Below, piece by piece: positions 10,900 through 21,867 of a stretch of DNA of 64,000 bases (positions within the stretch are counted from its first letter, which is position 1; each line of letters opens with the position of its first letter). This stretch comes from Anisus vortex (Eukaryota > Mollusca > Gastropoda > Planorbidae), in assembly GCA_949126835.1 (NCBI GenBank), contig OX421496.1:21593844-21657843 (forward strand), in the 5' to 3' direction. A model generated the notes under the pieces. It saw only the letters and a program-made list of their open reading frames with translations, was not told the DNA's origin and searched no databases. The translations under genes and the position numbers were made by a program.

Positions 10900-11430
10900 A
10901 TAAAAAAAAATATACACAAATCTACTAAATAGGGACATACAAGTATATAGATCTACTAAATAGGGACATAATATACGTAGGGAAGAGGTGGGTAATTCGT
11001 ACCTCCTAAGGAACAAAATTAACAATAAAAACAAACTGTTGAAAAAAGTTTATTTTAACGTTAAAACAATTATTGGTGACAAAAGAATGAAAGTACATGA
11101 TCTGAACGTTTTATTTGGAACACAAAGAGCACAGTTTAAAAAAAATATAAAAAAAGACAATGTGGTACGCATTGCCCTCATCAGCGTTCAATTCGTACCA
11201 CTAGGGAGGGTAGTATGTACCAAAAGGAATGAAGAAAAACTATTTTTTTCGGAATGTTGACATTCATTAGCTGAATTATCTTTTTAAATCTCAATTGTTT
11301 AAAATAAATTCACTGGCATAATTCACAAGTATAATTATCCAGTGAGACTGATGCACAGCATGCAACATGGACCCATTCTCTACAGATTAAACATTGTATC
11401 ATGTCTTCCTGAAGGTTCTCATCGCACATA
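10900..11430. other. Non-coding sequence upstream of gene A exon 2
   Basis: Should hold gene A intron 1 and perhaps its exon 1, but no match to the MNI(K/R)NVLSPILIL exon or to the family TATA box is visible. A 90-codon open frame at 10988-11260 has no recognisable motif. Confidence 0.4.
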
Positions 11431-11432
11431 AA

Positions 11433-11610
11433 CAGGGACGGATTTAGGCTTGATGGGGCCCTAAGCTATTTGAGATCTGGGGCCCTTTATATGTCAGTGT
11501 TAAATATGATTTTCGCATACGTAGAGGGTGAAACTGAAATACAATTAAAGAGAACTTATTGACCTTTAGATAGCGAAATAATAAATCAAATTCTATGATA
11601 AGATGGACCG
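11433..11610 (+). mobile_element. hAT-like element, left end fragment
   Basis: CAGGGACGGATTTAGGCTTG...GGGGCCCTAAGCTATTTGAGAT matches the left end of the 44.86-kb hAT element over at least 150 bp. No right terminus is present nearby, so this is a partial copy. Confidence 0.6.
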
Positions 11611-11665
11611 ATTGCTTTGATATATCTGCTATTTAGTTTCGGAATTTCCGATCGCACTAAGTCCT

Positions 11666-11937
11666 TTAGGGGCACGGTAGCCGAGCGGCAGCGCGTTCGA
11701 CTGGCGATCCGAAGGTCCTGGGTTCAAATCCTGGTGAAGCCGGGATTTTTTTCCCAGGACTTGAGGGTGTCCCTGAGTCTACCCAGCTCTGATGGTACCT
11801 GACATTAGTTGGGGTAAAGTAAAGGCGGCTGGGCATTGTGCTGGCCACACATCCCCTTGTATGCCGTGGCCACAGAAACTTGTGAACGCTGCTTCACCAG
11901 CCCTATGATCTCTTTGGTCCGAAGGGTACTTTACTTT
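11666..11937 (+). mobile_element. tRNA-derived SINE, full length
   Basis: tRNA-like head with A box (TAGCCGAGCGGCAGC region) and B box GGTTCAAATCC, followed by the body containing CTGGGCATTGTGCTGGCCAC and a tail of TACTTTACTTTACT. Flanked by ACTAAGTCCT at 11656-11665 and 11938-11947, a 10-bp target duplication. Further copies at 14.9, 30.9, 54.8 and 61.2 kb. Confidence 0.88.
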
Positions 11938-12073
11938 ACTAAGTCCTCTAGAGTTCGGTTTAGTAATTCGCTATGATTTTCTCAATGGAAAATTAAGATT
12001 AAAATCCAAAGTTATATACAGCGCAAAACTTTGGTGCAATCGTAGGAGCGTAGAATTCATTCATGCCAATCTT

Positions 12074-13181
12074 ATTGACAAGTTTTAATTAGGCGTGACC
12101 TTTTGAACTGGTGTGATCGTGAACTTCCGGTTCTATTTTTAAATGTTTAATTATTTTAGGCATTTCCGTAAACAAAAAAGCATGCTTTTTTGGTTATTTG
12201 CTGTTGATTTCAACCTCGACGGCTAGTTCTAGTCTTTTAGAATTATACAAAGGATACAATATAGAGCGTTCTCAGTGGGCGTGGCTTAGGTTTTACTCTA
12301 TTTTTAGTGACGTATTTGTGTAAATATAAGAACCCACTTGAGGTACAAATGTAACGTGGTGAAAGTGAAGTACTTCTTTATCATGCAAAATTCACATCTG
12401 AATATTGGCTATCCTACTCAAAATAAGGAGGTAAATAGTAGTACTGTAGATTAGTTGATTAATGTGATTAGGCTAGGGCCGGCTAGACCTATTTACACTT
12501 TTAATTTCACTTTATAGGCCTACACTTTTAATGTTTCGTAGGCTAGGCTACGATGTCAAGTGATAGTGTTGGTGAATATGCTATCTAGTCAAGTCACTAT
12601 TAGGCTCACATCGTCTATGATCTATGTCTATGATTATAATAAAATTAAATAGCCTATTTTATTTAACATAAATAATACAGCTTAAATCTTAATAAGACTT
12701 AAAACACAACACATCATTTAAAAAAAGCTCGAGCCTATATGAAACTTTATTAATACAGCGGCCATTATTACTTGTACACCATTACAGAAAGTAAACACAA
12801 ATCACGTGCTTTTTGTCACGTGATTGCAAACGCCCTATTAGTTATGAGGAATCCGTTTTTAACATCAAAAGTGAGTAGGCGATAATTAATACTCAAGTGT
12901 TAGTCGCATGTAGCTTGTTTATAAAATAACTTAGTCAAGAGTTGCGTTTTCTTGGTTATTGAAAAACAAAATTCGTAAATTCATAAAAACGAAAAACAAA
13001 AATTATTTTGCATTAAGCAATAAGTTTGATATTATAAAAAGGTGATTATTCCTTTCTGACTTTCACAATACATTGTTTTGTAAACATATTTTGGAAACGA
13101 AAGAAACTTTAATCCCCAACAAATGTTCGTACAATTCGACCGGAAATGTTATTTCTTATGAACTTTTATGCATGCATGTCA
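12074..13181 (-). mobile_element. THAP-element, left (inverted, decayed) copy
   Basis: Mirror image of the element at 13182-13773. Its outer end ATTGACAAGTTTTAATTAGG matches the outer end of the right copy, and the similarity runs through the whole length, including an antisense, decayed version of the THAP-coding stretch at about 13060-13120. It is longer because of a ~570-bp insert (12262-12831). The inner end is reduced to ATTGAC, abutting the right copy in the palindrome GTCAATTGAC. Confidence 0.72.
12262..12831. mobile_element. Insert (possible MITE) in left THAP-element copy
   Basis: The right copy reads continuously GGCTACAAGATTAGTTATGAGG where the left copy is interrupted by ~570 bp starting AGAGCGTTCTCAGTGGGCG and ending CACGTGATTGCAAACGCCCT. 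The ends are weakly inverted (AGAGCGTT / AACGCCCT). Target duplication uncertain, perhaps TA. Confidence 0.5.
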
Positions 13182-13773
13182 ATTGACAAGTCTTAACGAT
13201 TATGCATGCATAAGAGGTCACAAAGAAGAACATTTCCGGTCTTATTCGATCATTTTCTTCGAAACATGTCTGTGTGCTACGTTACTGGTTGTACGAAAAT
13301 ATGTATAGAATTAAATTTTATTTCATTTCCAAAAGATGGCGCCAAAAGAAAACGATGGATTGTGAATGTCAGATTTGAAGAATCACCTATTTATAGTCCC
13401 AAACTAATTGCTTGATGCAAAAGAATTTTCGTGTTGTTCTTTTTTATAAATCTCCGCATTGTGTTTTTTAATTACCAAGGACGCAACTCTTGACTAACTA
13501 ATTTTTTAAACGAAAGCTAAATTTAACCAAACGCGACTAACACTTGAGTATTAATTATCGCCGACTCAATTTTGATGTTAAAAACTGATTCCTCATAACT
13601 AATCTTGTAGCCGTTGTATATTTCTAAAAGACCAGAACTGGCTGTCAATGTTGAAATCAATTGTCAAACAGCACCAACAGCATGGTTTTCGTTTTCGAAA
13701 ATGGCGGTAAATTTCACCGGAAGTTCACGATCATTACAGTTCAAAGGGTCACACCTAATTAAGACTTGTCAAT
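13182..13773 (+). mobile_element. THAP-domain DNA transposon, right copy
   Basis: 592 bp bounded by perfect 15-bp inverted repeats ATTGACAAGTCTTAA / TTAAGACTTGTCAAT (13182-13196, 13759-13773). It carries a THAP zinc-finger coding region, as P-element-type transposons do, but no transposase catalytic domain, so it is probably an internally deleted derivative. Confidence 0.7.
13266..13415 (+). pseudogene. THAP zinc-finger domain fragment
   Basis: 49-residue frame from the ATG at 13266: MSVCYVTGCTK...FISFPKDGAKRKRWIVNVR. The C-x4-C spacing followed by FPKD and RKRWIV is the N-terminal half of a THAP (C2CH) DNA-binding domain. The conserved distal Cys-His pair is not reached before the stop at 13413. 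THAP domains occur in P-element transposases and in genes domesticated from them. The inverted-repeat context argues for a transposon fragment, not a host gene. Confidence 0.65.
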
Positions 13774-14462
13774 GTCTCCATATAAGACCATAGAGAGAAA
13801 TTACTTTGTTTGTTAGTGTGTTTTCTTTATGTTGGCTTTGTTAGCTTTTTTACATTAAAATTCATTTGGTTACTCTATACTATATATAGTGAAGATATAC
13901 TGTCACAGGACAAATACCGCAACTAACGTTTCACTAATGGTAACGTGAAGAATTGAAGAGAGGCGTAGATCTCATTAACTTGATATAATACATTCTATTC
14001 TTCCTCAACATAAGATCTCATTCATTCACCAAGGATTGCCAAGTCTGCAGTTATATCTACTTGTACAATAGCTGACAGAGCGTCAGCAGTTGACTATGCT
14101 ACAACTAGCTTCGTTGTCGTCTGCATCACAACTGACTTGTCTTTCGTGTCTTTGTTGATAGAATAATCACAAACTCTTTCATTACGTAGTGTTAAATCGT
14201 TCATTCAATATATCATGCGCACCTTATAACAATCTATATACTAACATTAATAACTAATCTATTACATATACAGAACAATCATAAAAATGTAGGTTTAACA
14301 ATTTGTTGAAATATTCCAGATTTTCAGGCAGATGCCATCTTGATAATAGCTAATCATATAAAGGCATAAGTATTATTATTACAATTACCATTACTTTTTC
14401 AAATGTAAGGGAAGAAAACAAGAAATAAAAACGAAGCCAATATTTATGATTACAAATAGTGT

Positions 14463-14468
14463 TTTATT
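14463..14468 (-). terminator. Poly(A) signal of gene B
   Basis: AATAAA on the minus strand 8 bases after the stop codon of gene B. Confidence 0.6.
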
Positions 14469-14475
14469 ACATGTA

Positions 14476-17400
14476 TTACGAGTCACTGCCTGTGGCTCCT
14501 AGACCTACATCAACACCAAGGCCTACATCAACACCTAAGGATAAACCAAAGATTGGGCGGCACTGAAGCTCATCGAAGCAGGGAGGCACAAATGGACAGA
14601 TGGTCACTCGGGTGCATCTCTGGCCGATCGGGCAGAAGGGCAAGCATCGGTTCACAAGGCACACTGGGCTATTGTTGACTGTTGACGTATTGAATGGGTT
14701 TCTGTTATAGCAACAGTTACCACGGCCAGTTCCGTCAGGTACACATACAGAGTCGACTGGACAATCTCTGGGTAAAAATGGGTTGCATCTTCTTGCACTT
14801 AATGAACTGAAATAAAAACATGGAGATTTGTTTAAATTTGTGTTTCGTTGCATAAGCTAAGCTTTAAAATGGGGATTGTCTCCAACATATGTTTTTTTAC
14901 ACTCGTTATATATAGAGAAAATGAGACACGGTGGCCTGGCGGCAGCGCGTTTGACTGGCGTGTATAAGACCCTGGGTTCGAATTCTGCTGAAGATTAGGA
15001 TTTTTTCCCTGGACTCGAGGGTGTCCCTGCGGGTGTCTCTTATGAATACCTGACATTAGATGGGGTAAATTAAAGGCAGCTGGGCATTGTGCTGGCCACA
15101 CATCTTTTAGTATGCCGTGGCCACAGAAACTAGTGAACGCTGCTTCATCGCCCAATGATAAATTTATGATCCCTACCTATTTATTTAAATAGTTGATATT
15201 TATATTCATAAATAATACTTTAGCTATTAAAGATTCATTTGAAATATTGTGGAATTATTACGACTTCCAACAATGATTACAGATATATTCCAAGTAGCTA
15301 CGGTGGCATGAAATGATGCACACGTGAATAACCTACCCTGGGAATCCAGGATTTCCAGCTAAGACTGTGTTGAAGTATCCGTTCCTGTTGCACACAGCAT
15401 CCACACCTACAACATTGGTGCAAAATAGAAACAAGTTCAAATTTAGAATATGTAAAAAAAAATGTCTCCTATACTTGATTAGTTCCATTTATAAAATGTA
15501 TTTAACAAACTATTTCTGAGTTTAGTCTGACCTCTTGGTACACAAGGAACACAGACTGGTCTTGAAGGACAAATAGGACAGGCTTGGAGGACTCTGCAGA
15601 CATTTCCTGGCACACATCTCACAGTGGAACATAACGTACTGACAGGAAACTGTGCGCTCACCATGCACAACACACTTACCTATATGAGATATAGAAAACT
15701 CTAAACATATTGGTATCAATATAAATTATTTAAAAAATAATTTCATGAACTAAACGCTGACGCTCAATTACTTGAGATACTTATTATTAATCATTTGGGA
15801 GTATGGCAAAAATAAGCTGTTTTATACCGTAGTCCTACTACGCATGGATTATAAATTATTTAGAAAGTATACCAGACTTTGCTATGAAGAAAAGGAAAAA
15901 GCTGATAGCAAAGAGAATAATGTGCGGACGTTACTGGACTCATAGTTCTGCTACTAAATTAACTCAACCATTAAATTAACTCTAGCCCTACATTATCTCT
16001 ACCACTACATTAGCTCTACCACTAAATTATCTCTACCACTACATTATCTCTACCAATACATTAGCTATACCACTACATTAGCTATACCACTACATTAACT
16101 CTACCACTACATTAACTCTACCACTACATTAATTCTACAACTTTTTAAACTCTACCACTTCATTAACTCTACCACTACATTAATTCTACAACTTTTTAAA
16201 CTCTACCACTTCATTAACTCTGCCACTACTTTAAATCTCCAACGTTTGTAAGGCTTATGAAAAATTAACTCTATTACTACAACAACATCACTGGAACACT
16301 AACACACTAACTATCTTATCCTACATTAACTCTACTACTGTATTAACGCTCCAACTACAACATTTAAGCTAGTGGCTGCTACGGGGTCTTTTAATGGACT
16401 AAATTAAATGAGCAATAATTTCACCACAATGTTACCTCTTCACAACTGCACCGCTAGTTTATCGTAATAAACTTCGCTTGGAAAATATATTTGATCGTTA
16501 AGTCTGAATTATCAATTTCTTAATTGGGTTTAAAAATACATTTAAAGATAATTACATATGTTATTAATAATACAAGTTGGACACTGTCAAAACATTAATT
16601 TGTTTTCTTTCAGCATTAGTATAAAAACAATGTCAATAAGTTGAAAACTTTCAATATGTAATATAATATAATGTAATAGTGAACTAAGTCTTTATTGATT
16701 TACATACATGAAATATTGTCATAAATCTCAGTCTTTATTGATTTATATACATGAAATATTGTCATAATTCTCTGTCTTTATTGATTTATATACATGAAAT
16801 ATTGTCATAAATCTCAGTCTTTATTGATTTATATATATGAAATATTGTCATAATTGTCAGTCTTTATTCATTTATACACATGAAATATTGTCATAAATCT
16901 CAGTCTTTATTGATTTATAGGCAGTGTCCATTTTATGCTTTTCTAAATTCTGATTAACTTTGGTCTTCCTTCGAAATGTTTTTTTTTAAATATACTTCAT
17001 CAGGTTTTTTTACTAAATTGCCCACTATTGTAAGCTATCTTATTTTAAATTCTTTGAGAATAATAAAGCTACTAATCTAGCTTAGTCTGTACAGCAGTGG
17101 TTCTTAACCTTTTTGAAGTCGGGGAGCACTTTTGATCATGACAAAAAAATGGGGAGCACCAAAATCAAGGAGTAAAAAAAAAAAAAACAAATACACATAC
17201 GTACGACTTTTACTGAAAATAAAAGATTATAACATAAGAGTTTAATAAACAAATTTTTAATAAACATAAATTTAATAAGTAAAAAATAACATTGAGCAAA
17301 ATTTAATTCATAAAAATAAAAAGATTCAGATCTAATGTGAAACCTGAGCTTGACGGTTTTAACAAATTTCAGTGATATTAGGCCTAATTTTAGAAATAGC

Positions 17401-19569
17401 TACCCTCAATTCTTCATCCAAATTAGTAAGTGTTGCTCGTTTTTTAGTTTTTATGTTGTTGACAATCGAGAAACCGAGTTCACACAAATATGATGTTGAA
17501 AATTGCAACAAGATTTTAAGTGCCTTCATGGAGAGAGCTGAGTATTCTTCTTGCACAAAGATCCAAAATTCCTCCAGAACCATTTCGGAAAATTTTATTT
17601 TAAGTGTACGATCCGATGATAGGTTGATTAATTCTTCTTCTTCTTGGTATGACAACTTACTATATGATGTATCAACCGTGGCAAAGGGATTACGTATCCA
17701 GTCATATGTTTCTACGTTTATTGATCGAAAATAAAATTCAATCTTTTCTTCTATTAAAGTTAAATGCTCTGTTACTGCTGAACCAAGCACTACGCTTTAT
17801 CTGTGGCACCTTTCGAACGTCCCCAGTGGCAGCTGCTGGCTAACATACCACCCCTTCAGCTTAGGAGAGAACGCGCTGTCATAACGACCTACGAGCGCTA
17901 TAAAAGACTCGAGGAAAGCTTCCCAACCAGAGTCTTAGTAGACACCTGGAAGGGTAGTAAGAGAATAAAGATGCAGTCCTTTATGCACCACGCAACAAGG
18001 CTGTCATCCGAAATCGACCTACCCGATACAAGGCTGCCTATGCAAAGGTACTCGAGTTTCTCTCCGGGTAACACGCCAACGCTCCCCGAAATACGGACGA
18101 AGCTGTAGGACACCTCAATTAGCAAAACGTCCGACCCAAAACTACTCAGAAAAGTAGCCATGGACACGCTAAATGCCCTACCGCCCGGGGCTGTCCATGT
18201 CTACACTGACGGGTCGGCTAATGCAGACACCGGTACCGCCGGCTTTGGTGTTTACATAGAGTACCCCGGCAACCCGAATAGAGACGAACTATGGGGGCCT
18301 TGCGACGGTATCTGCAACCACGGCGCAGAGATCGAGGCCATCAGTCGGGCTCTGTAGTGGATCCGCCTTCGCCACGTCGAAGGCGCCCTCGGCTCTACGA
18401 CCGTCATCATCCTGACTGATGCGTTGTCGGTGCTCCAAGTTATTGAGAATCTGAGCAACTGGCCCCCTCAGATAGAAACAATTCTAATGGCTTCAGACGA
18501 GCTAAGCCAACGCTTTGGAGACCGCGTGCTACTGCAGTGGGTCTCAGGGCATACAGGCCTACCTGGCAATGAGAGAGCAGACCACCTTGCCAAAAAAAGG
18601 TGGGCTGAGCACACCCACCTCCGAGGAGCCCGGCAGCACGCCATGCTCCTTTGAGAAGGCTCTTACATTGATCCGGAGGTGGGAGACAGAAAAGTGGAAC
18701 GAGAGCTGGGACAGCTCTGACAAGGGCCGAGAAGTCTGGCGGCATTTTCCCCGCCCTAACCGCGCCGACCCATGGTGGTGCCTAAATAGGTCGGAACAGA
18801 GTATCATATCTCAATTCCGCACTGGCCACTGCCCCATTGGGGCACATTCGCCAGGTTCCGGCCTAATTACGACTCGCGGTGTCGCCACTGTGGGGAGGAG
18901 GAGGAGACAGTGGAGCATATCCTGCGGGAGTGCCCCCGTCTCGTCGATCGAGGAGATGGGACGGGTGACCCACTATCCACTGTTCTCTACGGAGATAGAG
19001 CCGTGCTCAAACGCACAGATGAGTTCTTGTTCAGAGCTACAAGGGAATAATACTCCCAGCTCTTGCTTCCAATAGGAGTTCTAGTTAGTTAGTTAGTTAG
19101 TTACTGCTGAAATAATTTCGTCGGTAGTGTTATCATTAAGAGAAGGAAAGGCTTCAACTTTAATTACATATAAATTTTATTTATGTAGCATTAGTACAAG
19201 TAGGTCAAAACTTCGTTACAAAAACAGTAAAAATAGGCAAAAAGGCCGATTTTTCCCCGTTTGGACTACATATTATAAGCATTTGTTCAGCTCAATCAGA
19301 TAGAGTAAGTGAGTGAACATTAAATTTTTAGTTTCATAATTTCGCGAGCACTTGCAACTACCTGGTGCTCCGCGGATCACCGGTTAAGAACCACTGCTGT
19401 ACAGCAACGAAAAAAATTCCCTCTGGTATTACCCAGTCAACTATAGCAACGTCTAGATTGTCTAAGTTAAACGTTACTTTATAACAATAAATATAACATA
19501 ATCTTTGAAGAGATTGACAATAGTACTCACCAGGATTAAGATGGGAGATAACACGTTTTTAATGTTCAT
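14476..19569 (-). CDS. Cysteine-rich secreted protein, copy B (four exons)
   Basis: Exons, minus strand: 1 at 19531-19569 (13 codons, MNIKNVLSPILIL, donor GTGAGT); 2 at 15532-15679 (148 nt, donor GTCAGA); 3 at 15337-15406 (70 nt, donor GTAGGT); 4 at 14476-14806 (331 nt, TAA). Total 588 nt, 195 aa, all phases consistent. Residues 1-23 form a signal peptide ending VSAQ, split by intron 1. The mature protein has 20 Cys: exon 2 holds C-x4-RCVPGNVCRV...CPICPS..CVPCVPRG (FOLN-like spacing); exon 4 holds RRCNPFLPRDCPVDSVCV..GNCCYN (WAP-like CC) and a second module CLPFCPIGQRCTRV...CFDELQC, then a tail with GVDVGL twice. That 18-bp duplication is the whole length difference from C. Intron 1 carries a 2.3-kb hAT insertion; intron 3 a SINE. 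Function not recognised; shell matrix, mucus or defence roles are only guesses. Confidence 0.88.
14922..15175 (+). mobile_element. SINE in intron 3 of gene B
   Basis: tRNA-like head (GGTGGCCTGGCGGCAGCGCG, B box GGTTCGAATTC) and body with CTGGGCATTGTGCTGGCCAC through GTGAACGCTGCTTCATCG. Antisense to the gene. Same insertion, same flanks (GCATAAGCTAAGCTTTAAAA) as in C and D, so it predates the duplications. Confidence 0.85.
15955..16380 (+). repeat. CTACCACTACATTAACT minisatellite, intron 1 of B
   Basis: Degenerate tandem copies of a ~17-18-bp unit TCTACCACTACATTAACT. Homologous arrays occupy the same intron in C and D, with different lengths. Confidence 0.85.
16688..16925 (+). repeat. 43-bp tandem repeat, intron 1 of B
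   Basis: About 5.5 copies of a 43-bp unit (GTCTTTATTGATTTATA...GAAATATTGTCATAA); starts at 16688, 16731, 16774, 16817, 16860, 16903. Copy C has only one unit near 33515-33545, so the array expanded after the duplication. Confidence 0.9.
17362..17782 (-). pseudogene. hAT transposase C-terminal (dimerisation) region
   Basis: Minus-strand frame with DWIRNPF, EEEELINLSSDRTLKIKF, FWIFVQEEYSALSMKALKIL and STSYLCELGFSIVNNIKTKK, the C-terminal hAT dimerisation pattern of the ZBED5/FAM200/SCAND3-like group. The frame continues upstream at 19100-19165 (PSLNDNTTDEIISAVTEH) across the nested retroelement, showing that the insertion split a once continuous coding sequence. The N-terminal BED finger and most of the catalytic core are missing. 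Confidence 0.82.
17783..19099 (+). mobile_element. Non-LTR retroelement fragment with RNase H, nested in hAT
   Basis: GC-rich insert flanked by the 12-bp target duplication GTTACTGCTGAA (17771-17782, 19100-19111) and ending in a (TTAG)n tail. 5'-truncated: only the end of the reverse transcriptase region, an RNase H domain and the C-terminal part remain. RNase H after RT points to the I-type group of non-LTR elements. Confidence 0.87.
17803..19075 (+). pseudogene. Retroelement RNase H domain (broken frames)
   Basis: Fragments in changing frames: an RT-distal segment to a TAG at about 18106; RNase H with the catalytic VYTDGSAN (around 18200), the Glu in HGAEIEAISRAL, a stop TAG at 18355-18357, LTDALSVLQVI, and WVSGHTGLPGNERADHLAKK near 18535-18600; then a frameshift and a region with CRHCGEEEETVEHILRECP in another frame, a zinc-knuckle-like motif. 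Several stops and shifts, so no function. Confidence 0.82.
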
Positions 19570-19654
19570 GGTTGTTGTCTTTCCTTTCTTCTCCAAGCAC
19601 GAGTGTTGATTGCAAGTAAGTCAGCGAGCCGTTTGATCTAGTCCTGGGGCCCCC

Positions 19655-19663
19655 AATATATAG
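19655..19663 (-). promoter_or_regulatory. TATA box of gene B
   Basis: CTATATATT on the minus strand, 86 bases upstream of the ATG. The same word in the same place precedes C (33966-33974) and D (57262-57270), and a run of upstream (TTTTAT(G/T)AGCRCC) and 5'-UTR sequence is conserved with it. Confidence 0.75.
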
Positions 19664-20129
19664 GTGCTCCATAAAACCAGACCATCGTCTAGCGACTCTA
19701 GTGTGTCATCAATAGCGGAATCTTCCTGGAGCTTACATCATGTTGACATCTTGTTGTCCTGTCTTGTCACTCACGAATTCATAATTTGAATACAGTGCAA
19801 CATGGAACATAAAAGTGGAAGAAGAGAGACTAGGGGATGAACTGTTGACACAGACGAGATTTGTTGGTTATGTTGATAAGTACATGGGGGAAAAAAAGCT
19901 AAATTGACAAAAACTTTAGAAAGAACTGAGAATTTAAATACTTTATATCTGTATATTTGTATATGCATCTCTGTATGAAGCAGAAAGTTTTACGTCGGCA
20001 GTGTTTAGTTCAAATATTCGTATTGCTTTTGTGTAGGTTTAAAATCATATCTACAAGAACAATTTTTTAATTAAAAATTTTTTCTAGAATAACATAATGG
20101 TATCTCACTTTTTATGATTGTCTTCTTGA

Positions 20130-21470
20130 TTATCTTATCTTATACATTACAGACGCTCCATCTATAAAGAAGTTTATTGCGTCCACGATCATCCGTGGTC
20201 TGGCTCTAGTCCTGCATTTCTATTAGTGTTTTAAATGATGTTAAGGTACTGGTGTTCCTGGTTTGTTCAGGCAACATATTACATGCCATTCGGGAAGAAA
20301 GATTACTTATATGCATTTGTTCTCGCATATGGGAATAGGAAAGTGTTGTCCTTATGTTTATCTGAGCATTGTAACAAATTGTTTTGTGTTGAATTTCTAT
20401 ATTAGAATTTAATGTATTGTGTATTATTACTACTTTACTCTTTGTCCTTCTGTCCTCTAGTGTTTATTGGCTTAGTTATTTAACTATTGTGTTACTGTTG
20501 TCGGCTGTGAATATTCGCTAGTATTGAACCTTACAGCCATTTTCTGAATTAGTTATAATTTTTGTTTTGTTTTCTTTAGTTGATGGATCCCATACAGAAG
20601 ATGCATAGTCTAGTATAGGTTTAACTAATGTAAGATGATTTTAGTTTCAAGTTCTTATTACATTTGTAAAAGTTCCTTTTTATGAATCCTAAATGTTCTT
20701 TTCTTTTTTTTTTTTTTTTACTAATTCATCAATATTATGTGGATTCAAGGTATCATTTATTATTAACCCTAAGTAGGCTAATTTGCATTTATAGTTTGAG
20801 TTAGATCTTTACCATGATTAAAGTAGTTTGTAATTATTTGTTTCTTTTTCTTTTTTACTCTTAACAGTGGGCACTTCTTGGTGAAAATGTATACTCAAGT
20901 TAGATTCTCAGTTTTGTAATTCAAATAGGTATTTTTTTTAAAGAGTTCACTATCTTTTTCTGTCTTTATTGCTCTATAAATTATACAAACATCTGCAAAT
21001 AACCTTACTTTTGTTCCGTGTTGATGCAATTGAGTAAGTCATTAATATAAATTAGAAATGATAGGGGCCATAGATCAGTTTCTTCTTCTAAGTTTAAAAC
21101 TATTGGTGATGATTTAGAGCCATTAATTATTACAGTTTGATCTCTATCTGTCAGAGAGTCTTGAATCCACTGATGTAATGGACTGGAGATGCCGAAAAAT
21201 GTCAATTATGTTTTAGTAAACTAGAATAGTGAACTTGATCGAATGGTTTAGAAAAATCTAGTAATATAGCATCAATTTGGTTGTTATTGTCTAATCATTT
21301 ACACAAGTCGTCTATTAAACCTATTAATTATGTTTCACATGATGGGTTTTTGCTGAAGCCGTGTTGATGTGGGTACAGTACATTATCTTTGTCTATGTGA
21401 TTTACTATACTACTATATATTATTTGCTCAAGTATTTTGCATGTTATGCTTGTAAGGGAAAAGGGTTAAT
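20130..21470 (-). mobile_element. Non-LTR retrotransposon copy (Jockey/CR1 type), 5'-truncated
   Basis: Minus-strand relative of the 25.4-27.7-kb element, beginning with the TATCTTATCTTATACATTACAGACGCTCC 3' end (reverse complement) and reaching RT regions equivalent to HQHGFSKNPSCET and FADV.. near 21000-21360. Many indels and stops. A reduced form of the same insertion sits at the corresponding place in the second duplicate (34795-34935), so it predates the duplication. Confidence 0.82.
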
Positions 21471-21867
21471 GGGAAATGCAGTGCACACAGAGTGTGAAGG
21501 TAGAGACATGGTGAGACTGATTACATTAGAGGACAGGAATGAACAAGGCAGAGAATGTGAGGATTGGTGGGAGATACTTTGTATGTCGTCTGGTGTCATT
21601 TATCTAGGTATGGAGCATCTACATAAAAAATATAAACTAAGTCATAGTCCGCTACTTTAAGTTCAGAATAAAAACAATTTATCTCTACATCAAAAAAAAA
21701 AAAATCAAATCTATAAAAATTTACTACACATACAGAATGAAAGCCACCAATCTCTACTTTAAGTACATAATTAAGTCTCTGAAATCTACATCATATAGAA
21801 CATAAACAATGCCATCTATCTCTACACCCATGGGATAATAGAGCTACTAATCTCTACTTTGTACAGC

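Larger units (their letters stand above)
17095..19396 (-). mobile_element. hAT transposon in intron 1 of gene B
   Basis: 15-bp inverted termini CAGTGGTTCTTAACC (17095) and its complement (ending 19396), flanked by the 8-bp target duplication CTGTACAG (17087-17094, 19397-19404). Copies C and D show the uninterrupted site (CTTAGYCTGTA...AACGA). Contains a minus-strand hAT transposase C-terminal remnant, itself interrupted by a retroelement. Confidence 0.92.

Noticed and set aside
10627..11034. Reading the 135-codon frame over gene A exon 2 as a complete gene
   Set aside because: The initial part before VCVMCMVSAQ is intron; splice signals and paralogues show only 10662-10869 is exon.
11672..11745. 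Possible functional tRNA gene
   Set aside because: A and B boxes are present, but the segment is the head of a SINE with a body, tail and target duplication.
17372..17843. Plus-strand frames over the hAT remnant
   Set aside because: Antisense to the clearly homologous hAT transposase C-terminus on the minus strand.
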